Program-made: the position numbers and the translations under genes
Assembly: GCA_964428225.1 (NCBI GenBank)
Contig: CAYRXS010000046.1
Location: 1 to 31,873 of the forward strand
Reading direction: 5' to 3'
Source: JBFMCU01 sp964428225
Lineage (GTDB): Bacteria; Planctomycetota; UBA1135; GCA-002686595
DNA length: 31,873 bases
Notes under the pieces: model-generated
The model's input: the letters and a program-made list of their open reading frames with translations, nothing else
Told to the model about the DNA's origin: nothing
The model's database searches: none
Shown here: one piece after another, positions 23,393-30,678 of the stretch
How the letters are laid out: each line of letters begins with the position of its first letter
Position numbering within the stretch: position 1 is the first letter of the stretch

Positions 23393-24097
23393 ATGGGCTC
23401 GCGAGGAGGAAGCTCGACCTGCCATAGCCCCCGATTGAAGAAAACCGGTCCCACCCGTGCCGGGTGGCCTTCGGGCGACCCGGCCGCGTCCAGCGGCGAC
23501 GTGGACGAAGGCGCCGGGGGATCGTCCACCACGACGAAGGCTCCGCCCCGCGCCGCCCTCCTGCTCGTCGGCTCCCCCCGGGAGATCCTCTCGCGCATCG
23601 TCCAGGGCGATCCTCTCGCCCTGCGTCCCCGCCTGGCCCACGCCCTGCGGGAGCGCGCCGTCTTCGTCGACGCCGACCGCGTCCTGGTCCGCGCCCTGGC
23701 GTCCTGCGCCCGGAACGGGCCGGAGTGGCGCGGGCGGCCTCCGCTGAGCGACTGGCTCGACGAGCGCGTCGCGGAAGCCATCGAGGACGTGCTGGACGAG
23801 GACGCCGACCGGGGCGAGCCCCGGATCGACGGCTCCCCCTCCACGGTGGTCGATCTGCTTGCCGCGCCCCTCGGGCTCGATCCCGCCCGGCTGTCCACGG
23901 CCTGCTCTCGGTTCAACAAGATCGCGCGACGCGACCGCGAGGCCTTCTTCCTGCTCGTCGTCGAGCGACGCACGCTCGAGCAGGCGAGCGAGTCCCTCGG
24001 GCTCTCCGCCACGGAGACCGCCTGCGCGGCACGTCGAGGTCTCGACGTCTTCCTGCACCCCGTCCCTTCCCCACGTTCCCCAGCCCTGGAGGCGTGA
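23393..24097 (+). CDS. Sigma-region-4-like HTH protein
   Basis: A 234-residue protein with a low-complexity Ser/Gly/Thr-rich N-terminus to about residue 50, an alpha-helical part (52-140) and a C-terminal helix-turn-helix at about 180-221: RDREAFFLLVVERRTLEQASESLGLSATETACAARRGLDVFL. This matches the pattern of sigma-70 region 4 (acidic helix, LEEASE-like first helix, SATE turn, recognition helix). No region 2 (-10 binding) is recognised, so it may be an incomplete or adapted sigma-like protein. The ATG at 23393 follows two leader hairpins; the true start may lie further in. The next gene begins 1 bp after its stop. Family assignment is by pattern only. Confidence 0.6.
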   Translation: MGSRGGSSTCHSPRLKKTGPTRAGWPSGDPAASSGDVDEGAGGSSTTTKAPPRAALLLVGSPREILSRIVQGDPLALRPRLAHALRERAVFVDADRVLVRALASCARNGPEWRGRPPLSDWLDERVAEAIEDVLDEDADRGEPRIDGSPSTVVDLLAAPLGLDPARLSTACSRFNKIARRDREAFFLLVVERRTLEQASESLGLSATETACAARRGLDVFLHPVPSPRSPALEA

Positions 24098-24098
24098 C

Positions 24099-25052
24099 GT
24101 GTTCGAGCTCCACTTCGCCGGACGGCCCTTCCCCGACGACCACCCGCGAGGTCTCTCTCGCGGGGCCTCGCGATCCTCGACGACCCCCGCCGGACCGATC
24201 CCGTCCCCGCGCCGCTCCCGGTTCGCGACGGAGGTCGGAAGCGACGGGATCGGGCTCCATGCCTGCGAGGCGCGCCTGGCGAGGGAGGCAGAGCTCGAGC
24301 TCCTGCGCGTCCATCGCCAGGAGCTGTCCCGCCTCCTGCTCCTCGCCGCCGGGATCCGCGCGGCGCGCGACGAGCGCGAGATCCCGCTCGCCGCGTTTCC
24401 CGCGGCCCGGATCTCCACGGGGGCGTGGGGCGGCCGGGCGAGGATCGCGCTCCGGCTCTGTGCGCTGGACGACCTCGAGCTCCCCGCCGTGCACCTCCTG
24501 CGCTCCCTCCAGCGCGGCTCCCCCGCCTCGTGGCCCGAGGTGGACGAGCTGACCCGGGCCGCTCTACGCTGCGAGGAGGACGCGTTCGCCCGGATCTGCC
24601 ACGGCCACGCGCTGCTCCGTCGCGGTCGCCTCGCGCTGGCCGAGGCCTGGTTCCGCGAGCTGCTCGATCGCGATCCGCCGCCGCACCTCGGCTGGCGCGT
24701 CCTCGAGGGGCTCGCTGCGGCCCACGCGGCGGCGGGGCGCCACCGGCTCGCGATGGGGGCGATGGAGGCCGCCGCCGACGTGCCCGTCTGCGGAATCGGC
24801 CCTCTAGCGAGCGGGCTCTACCTCGCCCTGCGCGCGGGCGACCTGCGGCGCAGCCAGCGGGCGGCGGCGCGGCTCGACCTCCTCGTCGATCCGACCGAGC
24901 CGCGCTTCGAGGCCGCCGTCCGACGGATCCAGGCCTACGCCCGCACCGGGGATTCGCGCCGCCTCGCGCCGCGTCGGCTCGCCCCCCTGCGGAGCGTCCT
25001 GGAGCCGGAGGGGCGCTCCCCGGCCGAGAAGCTCTTCCACGCCCTGGTCTGA
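24099..25052 (+). CDS. TPR-like helical protein of the regulatory cassette
   Basis: A 317-residue protein with GTG start, supported by GGAGG 6 bp upstream. After a variable basic N-terminus (to about residue 50), residues 55-160 are helical with a REIPLAAFPAARIS segment. Residues 160-265 contain at least two TPR-like units (for example GHALLRRGRLALAEAWFRELLDRDP and GLAAAHAAAGRHRLAMGAMEAA). TPR units mediate protein contacts, so it may bridge the sigma-like protein and the AAA+ protein on either side. I recognise no catalytic motif. It starts 1 bp after the HTH gene and ends 18 bp before the AAA+ gene. Confidence 0.75.
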   Translation: MFELHFAGRPFPDDHPRGLSRGASRSSTTPAGPIPSPRRSRFATEVGSDGIGLHACEARLAREAELELLRVHRQELSRLLLLAAGIRAARDEREIPLAAFPAARISTGAWGGRARIALRLCALDDLELPAVHLLRSLQRGSPASWPEVDELTRAALRCEEDAFARICHGHALLRRGRLALAEAWFRELLDRDPPPHLGWRVLEGLAAAHAAAGRHRLAMGAMEAAADVPVCGIGPLASGLYLALRAGDLRRSQRAAARLDLLVDPTEPRFEAAVRRIQAYARTGDSRRLAPRRLAPLRSVLEPEGRSPAEKLFHALV

Positions 25053-25070
25053 GGCGGAAGCGGAGGGGGA

Positions 25071-27749
25071 ATGGAACCGCGACCGGGCGAGACGCTCGAG
25101 CTACTCCTGCCGAAGGCCGGTCCGGCCCGGCTCGAGCGAGCGCGTCGGGTCGTCACCTTCCTGCGGCTCCTCGTCGACGACACCCGGGCGAGGAGCGGGG
25201 AGACGGTCGGGCTCGGGCTCGAGCGAGCGAGGACCGAGATGTCCCGCCTGCACCGCGAGGGCCTGCTCGAGCTCCTCGAGGACCTGCTCCGCCACCACCT
25301 GCGGGCCTCCCTCGATCCGGCCTCGTTCGTCGATCTCGGCGAGCCTCGCCGCGGCTCCCAGGAGGCGTGGAGCGAGGTGGAGCGCCACCGGGGATCCGGC
25401 CTCGACCTCCCCGGGCTGCCCGCCCCGGGGGAGGGGCCGCTGGAGGTGGCCGAGCGGCTCCTCGAGGCCGCGCGAGGCCTCGGGGGAGACCCGGACCGGC
25501 GCGCCGCCCACCGCGCCGCGCTCCGCCGCTGCGTCGCAGGGCCGGTGGAGGGAGAGCGCGCATGGCGCGAGCTCCTGGAGGCCCCGCGGGCCGAGCCCCT
25601 CTCCCACGGGCTGGAGGCGGTCTGCGTCCAGGGGGTGGCGGAGTGCCGGCTCGATCGCGGCGCGGTGCGCCGGGCGCACGCGTGGCTCGACGAACGCCTC
25701 GGGCTCGTGAGCGCGGTACCCCGCCTCCGGTGGCTCCTCGCCTGGACCCAGCTCCTGCTCGACGACGCCGCGGCGGCCAAGGAGACCGTGCTCGGGCTCG
25801 AGCCCGGCGGTGGGGCGCTCCCCGCGGCCCTCGTCGAGCTGCGAGAGCGGATGCCCGCCTGGCGTCGCCTCCTGCCCGGCGATCCCGCCCCGGCGGCCGA
25901 GAGGTGGGATCCGGCCCGCGCGCCGCGGCCGGATCGCGAGGGAATCGGGGCCGCGCTCCTGGCGGTCTTCGCCCTCGATCCCCCCGGCGCCGCCCGCGCG
26001 ATCCACGTCGAGGCGGCCCCCGGGCTGCGGTCCGCCGTCGAACCTCTCGGTTCGGAGGGGGAGGGGCCGCGGCGGGTCTCCCTCGAGCCGGACCACCGCC
26101 TCCTGGTCGAGTGCCGGGCGGTGATGCGCCACCGCACGCGGCGCGCGCCCCTGGAGGGAGCCGTGGGGGGGGCCGCGACGCTCGCCCTCGTCCAGCAGCC
26201 GATCCTCGACGAGGAGGGCGAGCTCGGGGGGTGGGTCCACGTGGAGTGCGAGCACCACCTGCTCCCTCCCGCGTCCCGCCTGGAGGCGATCGCCGCGGCC
26301 TGGCGAGGACGGCTGGCCCCCGCTCCGGAGGCCGGCGCCCCGGCCGGCGCGCACGGGCGCGCGGCCCGATCCCCGGACCACCCGTCGGTCGAGACGGCGT
26401 TGGCCGCCCGGGATCCCCGCGCTCGGGTGGCGCGGCTCCTCGTGCGAGCCCTCGGCATGAAGAGCACCATGCGCCGCTGGTGGTGCTTCGACCTGGAGCG
26501 GGGCAGCCCCACCCTGGCGGCCCAGGGGGGCGGAGCTCTCGAGGACTGGCCCGAGGCGGGCGGTGGCGGCCGCGCCCTGCGTCGTGCCGTCGCCGCCGCA
26601 ACTTCCATCCGGTTCACGGATCGGGAGCCCGACCTCTCCCTGCACGCCTCCTCCGGCTCCGGGCTGGCCGTTCCCCTCGTGGAGCGCGGGAAGGTGCGCG
26701 CCGTGCTGGCCGTGGAGTCGACGCGCCGGCGGGACTTCCGCGAGGGGGACGTCGAGCGTCTGGGGCGGACGGCCCGGGCCTTCGCCGCTCGCTGGCGGAC
26801 CGCGCAGTTCCGCGCCTGGCACGTCGCGCGGTTCGGCCACGACGTCCACCTCGATCCGGACGGCCTCGGCTTCGGTCGGCTGCTGCGCGACCTTCCCGTG
26901 ACCGGGGGGGCGCGCTCTCCGGTCGCCCTGGTGGGCGCCGAGGGCGTCGGCAAGGAGATCCTGGCCCGCTGGATCCACTTCGAGGGGGAGGATCCCGAGG
27001 GCCCCTGCGAGCCCTACGCCTGCGGGGCCGGCTCGCCGGGGGAGCTCGGCCGGACGCTCCTCGTCCGGGAGCGCGCGTCCCTTTTGGGGCGGTTCGAGCG
27101 GGGCGGCACGGGGACGCTGATCCTCGACGAGCTGGAATCCCTCGCCCCCGCGCTGCAGATCCGGCTGCGGGATCACCTGCTCGCGTCGGCCCGGCGCGAC
27201 CGCCGCGAGGCCGGCCCGCGGCCCGTTGCCACCCTTCGTCGACCGCTGGCCGAGCTCGTGGCCGACGGCCTGCTCCGCGCGGACCTCGCGAGCCCCTTCC
27301 AGCGGCTCGAGCTCGCCGTCCCTCCGCTCCGCGATCGCCGCGACGAGATCCCGTCCCTCGTCCGCCTGCTCGCCTCTCGCTTCGCCCACGAGGAGGAGCT
27401 CGCGATCCCCCGCCTCGACGACGCCGCCCTCGCGCTCCTGTGGCGCCAGCCGTGGACGGGGAACGTGCGGGAACTCGAGGGGCTCCTCTACAAGCTCGTC
27501 GTGTTCCACCCCGGGCAGCCGGTCTCCGTCGAGATCGTGCGGTCCCTGGCGGGGCGCTTCGGGCTCGAGATCGTCGAGCGGCTTCCCTCTCGCCGACCTC
27601 GGGCCGCCGACGTCCGCGCCGCCCTCCGCGCGACCCGCCACGTCTCGGGATCGGTCAACAAGACGCGGGCCGCCCTTTACCTCGGCTGGGATCCCGACAC
27701 CCTCGCCGCGCGGCTCCGCGACACGATTCTCGAGCCCGCGGAGGAGTGA
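25071..27749 (+). CDS. GAF-AAA+-HTH regulator without a GAFTGA motif
   Basis: An 892-residue protein. Residues 1-290 are helical; about 300-425 and 440-580 look like two GAF-type sensor domains; about 600-830 is an NtrC-type AAA+ domain; about 845-892 is a Fis-like HTH. The AAA+ part has Walker A GAEGVGKE (622-629), Walker B TLILDE (682-687) and WTGNVRELEG. The segment that normally carries GAFTGA (sigma-54 contact) is absent: the chain runs LVRERASL straight to LGRFERGG. Walker A to Walker B is about 58 residues, shorter than in NtrC. PPLRDRRDEIPSL and the preceding LRADLASPFQRL keep most of the arginine-finger region. It is therefore unlikely to activate sigma-54 polymerase directly. It is third in the cassette. 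Confidence 0.85.
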   Translation: MEPRPGETLELLLPKAGPARLERARRVVTFLRLLVDDTRARSGETVGLGLERARTEMSRLHREGLLELLEDLLRHHLRASLDPASFVDLGEPRRGSQEAWSEVERHRGSGLDLPGLPAPGEGPLEVAERLLEAARGLGGDPDRRAAHRAALRRCVAGPVEGERAWRELLEAPRAEPLSHGLEAVCVQGVAECRLDRGAVRRAHAWLDERLGLVSAVPRLRWLLAWTQLLLDDAAAAKETVLGLEPGGGALPAALVELRERMPAWRRLLPGDPAPAAERWDPARAPRPDREGIGAALLAVFALDPPGAARAIHVEAAPGLRSAVEPLGSEGEGPRRVSLEPDHRLLVECRAVMRHRTRRAPLEGAVGGAATLALVQQPILDEEGELGGWVHVECEHHLLPPASRLEAIAAAWRGRLAPAPEAGAPAGAHGRAARSPDHPSVETALAARDPRARVARLLVRALGMKSTMRRWWCFDLERGSPTLAAQGGGALEDWPEAGGGGRALRRAVAAATSIRFTDREPDLSLHASSGSGLAVPLVERGKVRAVLAVESTRRRDFREGDVERLGRTARAFAARWRTAQFRAWHVARFGHDVHLDPDGLGFGRLLRDLPVTGGARSPVALVGAEGVGKEILARWIHFEGEDPEGPCEPYACGAGSPGELGRTLLVRERASLLGRFERGGTGTLILDELESLAPALQIRLRDHLLASARRDRREAGPRPVATLRRPLAELVADGLLRADLASPFQRLELAVPPLRDRRDEIPSLVRLLASRFAHEEELAIPRLDDAALALLWRQPWTGNVRELEGLLYKLVVFHPGQPVSVEIVRSLAGRFGLEIVERLPSRRPRAADVRAALRATRHVSGSVNKTRAALYLGWDPDTLAARLRDTILEPAEE

Positions 27750-28083
27750 AGGGGCCGGGGCTCGCGGGTGGGCGGGGGTTAAAAGGTGAGAGGCACCGAC
27801 CGTGTCCCTCGCCGGCGCCTCTCGGTGTCCATCTCCCTACGCGGAGATCCGACCCCCGTCCGTGGCCCCCCCGGGCGCAGACGAAAGGTCGGGGAGCTAC
27901 TGCTCCTCGCCCCCAACAACGGCTGTTCGGCCCCAAAGATCCATAGCCAATCGAGTCCCCGACCCGATCTTTTCGCAACTTCCCGCCATCGGGACGGAAA
28001 AACCTGCCCGGAGAGGCCTGGAAAGGGCCCTCGGGGGGTGGAAGCGGGGCGGAGCTCCCTACACTTGCCGCGTCCAGCCCGCC
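27750..28083. other. 334-bp region before queA
   Basis: Between the AAA+ gene and queA. GAGAGGC (27788-27794) can pair with GCCTCTC (27817-27823), and CCCGAT (27964-27969) with ATCGGG (27987-27992). An imperfect CCCGGAG.../CTCGGG hairpin lies at about 28007-28036. A preQ1 riboswitch was looked for and not recognised. TACACT at 28060 is the only promoter-like box near queA. Confidence 0.4.
28060..28065 (+). promoter_or_regulatory. -10 box (TACACT) of queA
   Basis: C-TACACT ends 18 bp before the GTG start of queA, giving a short leader of about 11-12 nt. No clear -35 is seen. The same hexamer precedes the methylase gene at 14106. Confidence 0.35.
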
Positions 28084-29169
28084 GTGAAGCCCTCCGATTT
28101 CGACTACGAGCTGCCCCCCGAGCGCATCGCCCAGGTGCCCTGCGCCCGCCGGGACGAGGCCCGGCTCCTCGTGCACGACGCCGCCTCCGACGCGACGGCG
28201 CACGAGCGGGTCCGCGATCTCCCCGACCACCTCGAGCCCGACGATCTCCTGGTCCTGAACGACACCCGGGTGATCCCGACGCGGCTTTTCGGTCGTCGCC
28301 GGAGCGGGGGGAAGGTGGAGCTGCTCTTCGTCGAGCCCGCGGCCACCCCCGCCGGAGCCTGGAAGGTCCTCGTGAATCCGGCGCGCAAGCTCAAGCCGGG
28401 CGAGCGGGTGCCGCTCGAGGGGGGAGCCCTCGAGGCGCGCATGGTCGAGCGACCGCGGCTCCCCGACGGCTCTCCGGCCATGGAGTGGATCGTCGAGCTC
28501 CTCGGCGGGGAGGGGGAGTCGACGATCTCCCTGCTGGAGCGCCACGGTCACGTTCCCCTGCCGCCCTACGTGCGCCGCGAGGATCCCGAGGAGATGGGCG
28601 CGCTCGATCGCGAGCGCTATCAGACCGTCTACGCTTCTCGCCCGGGCGCGGTGGCCGCCCCGACCGCCGGGCTGCACTTCACCGACGAGCTGCTCGCCCG
28701 GCTCGACGAGCGCGGCGTCCGGCGCACGACGCTCACCCTCCACGTGGGACCGGGGACGTTCCGTCCCGTCAAGACGGAGCGGATCGAGGACCATCGGATG
28801 CACGAGGAGCGGTTCGAGCTCCCCGCCACCGCCGCCGAGGAGGTGGCGCGGACGCGGGCCCGGGGGGGGCGCGTGGTCGCGGTGGGGACGACGAGCGTGC
28901 GGGTCCTGGAGAGCTGCGTGGGGGAGGACGGGGTGCTCGCCCCTCGGACGGGCTCGACGGACCTGTTCCTGCGCCCCGGCTCACGCTTCCGCGTGGTGGA
29001 CGCCCTCTTGACGAACTTCCACCTGCCCCGGTCGAGCCTGCTCATGCTGGTGAGCGCCTTCGTGGGGCGGGAGCGGATCCTGCGCCTCTACGCCGAGGCC
29101 ATCGCCTCCGACTACCGCTTCTACAGCTACGGGGACGCGATGCTGCTCCTCGCCGCCCGGGAGCGTTGA
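28084..29169 (+). CDS. queA: S-adenosylmethionine:tRNA ribosyltransferase-isomerase QueA
   Basis: QueA transfers and isomerises the ribosyl part of S-adenosylmethionine onto preQ1 in tRNA, giving epoxyqueuosine at position 34. The 361-residue length fits the family. Start block DFDYELPPERIAQVP, then the LLVLNDTRVIPTRLFG block, the KVELLFVEP strand, the GHVPLPPYVRR block, ERYQTVYA, APTAGLHFT, TLHVGPGTFRPV and ITFH-like TNFHLPRSSLLMLVSAF are all QueA hallmarks. The GTG at 28084 leaves only three residues before the conserved start; an ATG at 27802 would add unrelated sequence. queG, the next enzyme, lies 1.5 kb downstream on the other strand. Confidence 0.96.
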   Translation: MKPSDFDYELPPERIAQVPCARRDEARLLVHDAASDATAHERVRDLPDHLEPDDLLVLNDTRVIPTRLFGRRRSGGKVELLFVEPAATPAGAWKVLVNPARKLKPGERVPLEGGALEARMVERPRLPDGSPAMEWIVELLGGEGESTISLLERHGHVPLPPYVRREDPEEMGALDRERYQTVYASRPGAVAAPTAGLHFTDELLARLDERGVRRTTLTLHVGPGTFRPVKTERIEDHRMHEERFELPATAAEEVARTRARGGRVVAVGTTSVRVLESCVGEDGVLAPRTGSTDLFLRPGSRFRVVDALLTNFHLPRSSLLMLVSAFVGRERILRLYAEAIASDYRFYSYGDAMLLLAARER

Positions 29170-29234
29170 GCGCGGGCCGACCGGAAAAACCCGCGAAAGG
29201 CGGCGACCGACCGGGAACGGGACAGGTCAGCCCC

Positions 29235-29255
29235 GGGTGGGTGGGGGGTGGTGGG
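29235..29255 (+). other. Predicted G-quadruplex motif after queA
   Basis: G-tracts GGG, GGG, GGGGGG and GGG are separated by T, T and TGGT on the + strand, in the 89-bp gap between the convergent queA and thiE ends. It would form in the 3' end of the queA mRNA. It touches the thiE stop. A 6-bp stem CGCGGG (29171-29176) with CCCGCG (29190-29195) lies just after queA. Confidence 0.45.
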
Positions 29256-29258
29256 TGG

Positions 29259-29939
29259 TCACCCCAGGGACCGGCGCAGGATCCTCGCCGTCGTCTCGGG
29301 GTCTTCCGCGCCGAGGATCGCGGAGGAGACCGCGGCGCGACCCACGTTGGCCAGCTCGGCGGCGTTCGCGGCGTCGATGCCCCCGATGGGGAAGACGGGC
29401 AGGGGGGACGCCGACGCGACGATCCACGCGGCCTCCGGTCCGAGCCCGCGCCGGTAGCCCTTCGTCCCCGTCGGGTGGATGGGGCCGAAGCCGAGGTAGT
29501 CGACGGGGAGCTCCTCCGCGGCGAGCACCTGGCCCGTGGAGTGGGTGGACAGGCCGACCAGGGGGTGGTCGCCGAGCAGGCGGCGTGCGTCGGCGGGGGG
29601 CGTGTCGCCGGCTCCGAGGTGGACGCCGTCGACGCCCTCCCCCGCGAGGGCGGCGGCCACGTCGGCCCGGTCGTTCACGAGGACGAGGGGATCGAGCGCG
29701 GGGCGGTCCGCGAGCAGGGCGAGGACGCGCCGGGTCCAGTCGTGGAGGTCCCGGGCCGGCGAGGCACCGCTGGGGTGCTCGGGATCCTTGATGCGCACCT
29801 GGACGGCATCGACGTGGGGCAGGGCCGCCTCGAGCACCGCGAGGGGATCCCGGTCCGCTCCGCAGAGCTCCGGGGTGAACAGCAGCATGAGCCGCACGCG
29901 GCGCAGCCGATCGCGAAGACGTCGTGCCTCGGGGTCCAT
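29259..29939 (-). CDS. thiE: Thiamine-phosphate synthase ThiE
   Basis: ThiE joins HMP pyrophosphate and thiazole phosphate to form thiamine phosphate. The 226-residue (beta/alpha)8 protein has the substrate and Mg-binding blocks VQVRIKD, LVNDRADVAAALAGEGVDGVHLG, LVGLSTHS, DYLGFGPIHPTGTK and VFPIGGID, all in order. MDPEAR was chosen as start: GGGAGG lies just upstream, while an earlier in-frame ATG would read through the terminator hairpin at 29990-30016. It is convergent with queA. No TPP riboswitch is seen between that terminator and the ATG. Its pathway partner thiG is at the left end of the window. Confidence 0.95.
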   Translation of the reverse strand: MDPEARRLRDRLRRVRLMLLFTPELCGADRDPLAVLEAALPHVDAVQVRIKDPEHPSGASPARDLHDWTRRVLALLADRPALDPLVLVNDRADVAAALAGEGVDGVHLGAGDTPPADARRLLGDHPLVGLSTHSTGQVLAAEELPVDYLGFGPIHPTGTKGYRRGLGPEAAWIVASASPLPVFPIGGIDAANAAELANVGRAAVSSAILGAEDPETTARILRRSLG

Positions 29940-29989
29940 GGCCTCCCGCCATTCTCCCCCTCCGGGGAGCTCACCCTTCCGGAAAAAGA

Positions 29990-30016
29990 CCAGGACCCGG
30001 CGAGGCCGGGTCCTGG
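29990..30016 (-). terminator. Intrinsic terminator after the zinc-ribbon gene
   Basis: CCAGGACCCGGC (29990-30001) and GCCGGGTCCTGG (30005-30016) make a perfect 12-bp stem. On the minus strand it is followed at once by GTCTTTTTCC, a T-run, so it terminates minus-strand transcription coming from the zinc-ribbon gene. It lies 51 bp before the thiE start, so thiE needs its own promoter or readthrough. Confidence 0.85.
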
Positions 30017-30022
30017 CTGGTC

Positions 30023-30077
30023 GGATTCCGAAAGGAATCCAATCCAAAGGAAGCGCTCCCGCCGTGCCAACGGGAGC
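30023..30077. repeat. Two further hairpins upstream of the terminator
   Basis: GGATTCC (30023-30029) and GGAATCC (30034-30040) form a 7-bp stem around GAAA on the + strand (TTTC on the minus strand). GCTCCCG (30055-30061) and CGGGAGC (30071-30077) form another 7-bp stem. With the terminator they give three stems in under 90 bp. Confidence 0.6.
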
Positions 30078-30109
30078 ACACGGAGACTAGCGGCCAAACG
30101 AGCCGGGGA

Positions 30110-30331
30110 TCAAGCGGACTCCTTGTCTTGACGGTTCTTGCGGGGCCGGCCCCCTCGAGGCCGGCGCTCCTTCAGGGACTCGTTGAACGCCTCCCAGTCT
30201 TCATCGGAGAACAGGCGGACCTTGGCTCCACAGACCGCACAGTAGGAGTGCTCCATCGATTGGAGGTAGGGGACGTACTCGTCGCACTCCGAGCAGTACT
30301 TGCGGTCGTTGTAGAAGTCGGTCGGCTCCAT
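30110..30331 (-). CDS. Small zinc-ribbon protein with basic tail
   Basis: A 73-residue protein. YCSECDEYVPYLQSMEHSY and the following CAVCG make a CxxC-x(n)-CxxC zinc ribbon (about residues 12-33). The tail RRPRGGRPRKNRQ has an AT-hook-like GRPRK core, so it may bind DNA or RNA; that is inference. The start MEPTDF is preceded by GAGGGAAC on the minus strand. An upstream hairpin AGGACG/CGTCCT (30376-30391) lies in its leader. It is followed by a strong terminator, which supports an independent transcription unit. No family function is recognised. Confidence 0.78.
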   Translation of the reverse strand: MEPTDFYNDRKYCSECDEYVPYLQSMEHSYCAVCGAKVRLFSDEDWEAFNESLKERRPRGGRPRKNRQDKESA

Positions 30332-30678
30332 GTTCTCGTGTTCCCTCGTGCTGCTGGTCCCTCGTGGCGGGGGAGAGGACGCAATCGTCCTGCCAACCAC
30401 CTCGCGGCGGCGGGCATTCCCGTAACCGATTGATCCAAAAGAGCTTGTGGCCGTCCGCCCGGCGAGAGCGGGGGGTCGAGAGGGCACTCCTCACGTCCGA
30501 AACCTCGAACGTGCGCGAAGCCCGCTGTGTCCGTAGGACCGGCGACGAGCCGGATCAAGGGGCGAGCCGGGATGAGTCCGGGATCCTAAGTCCTTGGAAA
30601 ACAAGGGTTTGGGGGAGCCAGTCGCTCGACGTTCAACTTCGTGGACGCGACCCGCCGCCGTCCAGATTCCTCGACACA
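30332..30678. other. 347-bp region between queG and the zinc-ribbon gene
   Basis: Contains hairpin CCGGC/GCCGG (30539-30553), hairpin CCTTG/CAAGG (30592-30606) and the leader hairpin at 30376-30391. A minus-strand T-TAGGAT lies at about 30583-30589. I see no gene, tRNA or named RNA here. Confidence 0.4.

Noticed and set aside
25071..27749. Ordinary sigma-54-dependent activator
   Set aside because: The GAFTGA segment needed for sigma-54 contact is missing, so the usual label would mislead.
27802..28083. N-terminal extension of QueA
   Set aside because: The added segment has no homology and QueA normally starts with the DFDYELP block; GTG 28084 is next to it.
27750..28083. preQ1 or other queuosine-related riboswitch before queA
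   Set aside because: Only generic GC hairpins are seen; no recognisable aptamer core.
29170..29258. Bidirectional intrinsic terminator between queA and thiE
   Set aside because: The only stem (CGCGGG/CCCGCG) has a 13-nt loop and no T-run; only a G-quadruplex pattern stands out.
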